Source of the DNA: a bacterium
GTDB taxonomy: Bacteria > Patescibacteriota > Minisyncoccia > Minisyncoccales > CG1-02-41-26
DNA length: 5,528 nt
NCBI GenBank assembly: GCA_018400675.1
Contig: JAGYMG010000038.1
Location: 1-5,528 of the forward strand
Direction: 5' to 3'
Of this stretch, positions 5,064-5,528 are shown in pieces. A program made the position numbers and the translations under genes. Numbering within the stretch: the first letter of the stretch is position 1; every line of letters starts with the position of its first letter. The notes under the pieces were generated by a model. That model was given only the letters and a program-made list of their open reading frames with translations, had not been told where the DNA came from and did no database searches.

Positions 5064-5528
5064 ATGATTAATTGTGCTTTAATATCACCTCACCCTCCCC
5101 TGCTCTTGCCCGGGGTAGGCAGTCCAAAGGAAAAAGAAGCGGTCACCCAGACCCTGGATAGTTTACAGCAGTTGAGCCAGGATTTTAAAGCAGTATCACC
5201 AGAGCGGATAGTTATTGCTGCGCCCCATCCGGACTGGGGTTTTAATGTGCCTTTGCATTTTATTGCTAAGGGTTTTAAGGGAGAAATTGACTACCTGCTT
5301 ACTGGTACTAATACACCCCAATCTTATTTTGAAAAAGGAAAGGAATTTTACAAGGAAATGGATCCGAAAACAAAATATGCCCTTATTGCTTCCGGTGACT
5401 TGTCCCATTGCCTTAAAGAAGATGGCCCTTATGGTTTTAATCCCGATGGCCCTAAGTTTGATAAATCTTTAATAAATCATTTGAAGAAAAAAGAAGTAAA
5501 AAATATTCTTAATCTGGAGGAAATGTTT
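5064..5528 (+). CDS. LigB-like extradiol dioxygenase family protein, likely N-terminal half of AmmeMemoRadiSam protein A (partial)
   Basis: The ATG lies 2 bases after the amrS stop, without a Shine-Dalgarno sequence, so translation is probably coupled. The frame is open to the window end, giving 155 codons. The N-terminus has SPHPPLLLPGVG (8-19), then RIVIAAPHP (48-56), and later IASGDLSHCLKEDGPYGFNPDG (108-129) with GPKFD. These are the marks of the LigB/class III extradiol dioxygenase fold as found in AmmeMemoRadiSam genes, where it is often fused to a C-terminal AMMECR1 domain (annotated as AmmeMemoRadiSam system protein A, amrA). That second domain would lie outside the window and is not seen. 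His10 and His55 match the two metal-binding His positions of the fold. PHPDWGFNVPLHFI (54-67) looks as if the first PH motif has been joined to the later DHGxxVPL motif, with about 40 intervening residues lost and His changed to Trp58. A classical ring-cleaving activity is therefore doubtful. Confidence 0.85.
   Translation, partial: MINCALISPHPPLLLPGVGSPKEKEAVTQTLDSLQQLSQDFKAVSPERIVIAAPHPDWGFNVPLHFIAKGFKGEIDYLLTGTNTPQSYFEKGKEFYKEMDPKTKYALIASGDLSHCLKEDGPYGFNPDGPKFDKSLINHLKKKEVKNILNLEEMF

Noticed and set aside
5196..5408. 70-codon minus-strand open frame
   Set aside because: It is antisense to the LigB-like gene, which has conserved motifs throughout this stretch.
5215..5472. 85-codon plus-strand open frame
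   Set aside because: It is an out-of-frame shadow of the LigB-like gene that begins at 5064; the conserved SGDLSH and GPYGF motifs are in the other frame.

Overview
The window looks like a piece of an AT-rich, compact bacterial chromosome. Genes lie 1 to 100 bases apart, intergenic gaps hold little beyond promoters and terminators, and TGA is not needed as a sense codon. A MurC-type Mur ligase points to a peptidoglycan-making bacterium. Small divergent core proteins, RpoD-like sigma factors without a region 1.1, and AmmeMemoRadiSam genes fit an anaerobic lineage, possibly Patescibacteria/CPR (Parcubacteria-like). That placement is an inference from gene style; no rRNA or ribosomal protein is present to settle it.

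Left part, minus strand. Positions 1-125 hold the start of a small protein with one membrane segment. Its leader (126-219) carries a good sigma-70 promoter, an A/T inverted repeat and a 13-base direct repeat. Upstream of it, thpR (2'-5' RNA ligase/cyclic phosphodiesterase family) and murC form a two-gene operon with a 1-base gap. This operon is divergent from the sigma genes, with an 86-base shared intergenic region at 2141-2226.

Centre, plus strand. Two different RpoD-like sigma factors lie in tandem (2227-3132 and 3233-4102). Each has its own candidate promoter, a strong Shine-Dalgarno sequence and its own intrinsic terminator. The two proteins share a conserved region 4.2 helix (-35 reading) but differ at the region 2.4 positions that read the -10 element. 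Their terminators share the stem arm GCGCTATTCT, which suggests duplication of a gene-plus-terminator unit.

Right part, plus strand. An AmmeMemoRadiSam radical SAM gene (amrS, 4183-5061) is followed after 2 bases by a LigB-like gene that runs off the window (5064-5528). Together they form an AmmeMemoRadiSam operon. The amrS start codon lies exactly where an extended -10 promoter would begin transcription, so its mRNA may be leaderless. Both proteins depart from the family pattern I recall: AmrS lacks the usual C-terminal cysteine-rich tail, and the LigB-like protein appears to carry an internal deletion and DWG in place of the DHG motif.

No RNA gene, CRISPR array, insertion sequence or phage gene is visible. 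The most notable content is the tandem sigma pair and the atypical AmmeMemoRadiSam pair.
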